Of a stretch of 64,000 bases of DNA, positions 63,096 to 64,000 are shown in pieces. Origin of the DNA: Fen-1058 sp964398185 (GTDB lineage: Bacteria > Chloroflexota > Anaerolineae > Fen-1058); NCBI GenBank assembly GCA_964398185.1, contig CAYNML010000001.1, forward strand, positions 1-64,000, written 5' to 3'. The first letter of the stretch is position 1. Each line of letters begins with the position of its first letter. Under the pieces are notes generated by a model, which was not told the DNA's origin, searched no databases, and saw nothing but the letters and a program-made list of their open reading frames with translations. Both the position numbers and the translations under genes were made by a program.

Positions 63096-63180
63096 CGTCA
63101 TGGCGAGCCCCGCAGGGGCGAAGCAATCTCCTCTCTCGGCACGAGATTGCTTCGTCGTCCGGCGGACTCCTCGCAATGAC
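63096..63180. mobile_element. MITE-like element, short copy
   Basis: CGTCATGGCGAG at the left, GAAGCAATCTC/GAGATTGCTTC inside, and CTCGCAATGAC at the right (63170-63180): the same family as 26573 and 40403 but shorter (85 bp) and with one mismatch in the left arm. Confidence 0.8.
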
Positions 63181-63192
63181 ATGAGGCGCATC

Positions 63193-64000
63193 ATGGATCA
63201 TCGTGAACGAGTCTTAACGGCCATCAATCATCAACAGCCCGATCGGGTGCCAACGGCGATCTGGGGCAGCGCCTACGGCATCACCGACTCGCTATACTTT
63301 GAGTTGCTGAAAGAATTGCGGCTGGGTGATCCGGTTCCGCCATTTCGTCGTCGCCTGGGACACACGGTCAACTATTACGACGATCGCGTGTTGGAGGCGT
63401 TGGACACCGACGTGCGTCACGTGTGGCTGGGCTTCACCGATTTAGGCGGGCCGATCGCCAACGGGAATGATGCGTGGGGCGTGGGCTGGACGCAGGCGGG
63501 GATCTATCTCGGTCCGACGAATTATCCGCTCGAACATGCGACCGTGGAAGACCTCGATCGGTACGCCTGGCCCGACGTGGATCAACTGGTGCGACGAGAT
63601 GAGTTGCTGGAGCGTGCGAAGTACTTGAAAGAGAAAACGGACTTCGCGGTGGTAGGACGCGCGGTTGATTCCTACGGGCCGCTGGAACGCTGCAACAGCC
63701 TGCGCCGCATGGATAAGTTCATGATCGATCTCGGCTCGAATCCCGAGTTCGTCACGGCGCTGATCGATAAAGTGACGAACGTGTTGTGCCGCTTGCTGGA
63801 AATCTATCTCGACACCGCCGGTCCATATCTTGACGTGATCGAGCTGCCCGGCGACGATTACGCGGCGGCGAATCCGCTGATCTCGCCCAGGATGTTCGAT
63901 CGGTTTTTCGCGCCCGCCTACCGCCGCATCATCGGGTTGATCAAAGACGCCGCGCCGCACGTAAAGATTCTCTTTCATTCCGACGGACGCATGGAGCCGT
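63193..64000 (+). CDS. Uroporphyrinogen-decarboxylase-family protein (3' end beyond window)
   Basis: First 269 residues of a UroD-superfamily protein, starting MDHRERVLTAINHQQPDRVP, typical of the UroD/MtaA/CmuA group, then YAWPDVDQLVRRDELLERAK, FFAPAYRRIIGLIKDAAPHV and LFHSDGRMEP, the region where methyltransferase members have a zinc-binding His. It is cut by the window end. The gene belongs to the sugar cluster; whether it is a decarboxylase, a methyltransferase or something else is open. An in-frame ATG at 63181 could add four residues. Confidence 0.85.
   Translation, partial: MDHRERVLTAINHQQPDRVPTAIWGSAYGITDSLYFELLKELRLGDPVPPFRRRLGHTVNYYDDRVLEALDTDVRHVWLGFTDLGGPIANGNDAWGVGWTQAGIYLGPTNYPLEHATVEDLDRYAWPDVDQLVRRDELLERAKYLKEKTDFAVVGRAVDSYGPLERCNSLRRMDKFMIDLGSNPEFVTALIDKVTNVLCRLLEIYLDTAGPYLDVIELPGDDYAAANPLISPRMFDRFFAPAYRRIIGLIKDAAPHVKILFHSDGRMEP

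Overview
The window looks like one scaffold of a high-GC Chloroflexota (Chloroflexi) genome, probably from a metagenome or draft assembly. The pointers are binding lipoproteins whose mature N-termini are VTKEVEKVV-type repeats or long TPAP/APTQ linkers, a triple-fasciclin lipoprotein, a secreted GH44 enzyme ending in a FLPVILK-like tail, and many dispersed hairpin and word-type repeats. Four runs of exactly 100 N (16839, 26770, 43310, 59426) are scaffold gaps; two truncate or split genes and two lie in repeats. I see no rRNA, tRNA, transposase, phage gene or CRISPR array.

Layout. 0.1-6.3 kb: a complete Opp/Dpp-type ABC importer. 6.4-11 kb: beta-mannosidase, mannose-6-phosphate isomerase and an AGE-family epimerase, which with the importer suggests beta-manno-oligosaccharide use. 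11-15.3 kb: an SNF2 ATPase with a SWIM zinc-finger protein. 15.3-18 kb: an unknown gene, a small ORF, and a divergent GyrI-like/WYL-regulator pair around a perfect operator-like palindrome. 18-20.2 kb: the secreted GH44 glycosidase. 20.4-28.5 kb: a DUF1508 protein, then a MacB-type efflux/export system (double-length HlyD-like lipoprotein, two ATPases, one FtsX-type permease) facing a TetR repressor with an operator inside its own promoter. 28.7-43 kb: housekeeping and envelope genes (acyl-CoA dehydrogenase, CBS protein, ferredoxin-NADP reductase, fasciclin lipoprotein, M23 peptidase, propeller lipoprotein, double NUDIX, DUF1385, malate dehydrogenase, LarA-like protein, PEP carboxykinase).

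43.1-64 kb: two divergent sugar operons. Leftward: ROK kinase, TIM-barrel isomerase, Gfo/Idh/MocA oxidoreductase, deoxyribose-phosphate aldolase, ROK repressor. Rightward: GntR regulator, Gfo/Idh/MocA, SIS protein, SDR, an Rbs-type importer with an internally duplicated binding protein, a MetE-C-like protein, a 139-bp hairpin repeat array, a phosphotriesterase/lactonase-family hydrolase, a second SIS protein, a third Gfo/Idh/MocA and a UroD-family protein cut by the window end. This set (import, oxidation, isomerisation, lactone opening, aldol cleavage, plus two zinc-methyltransferase-fold proteins) is the best candidate here for an undescribed pathway; its substrate cannot be read from the sequence.

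Other highlights: a 125-bp terminal-inverted-repeat element carried in frame inside the LarA-like gene; 456 identical bases shared by the two halves of the duplicated binding protein; hairpin loops present in both orientations within the 139-bp array; and several different short-word arrays that almost completely fill the spacers between genes.
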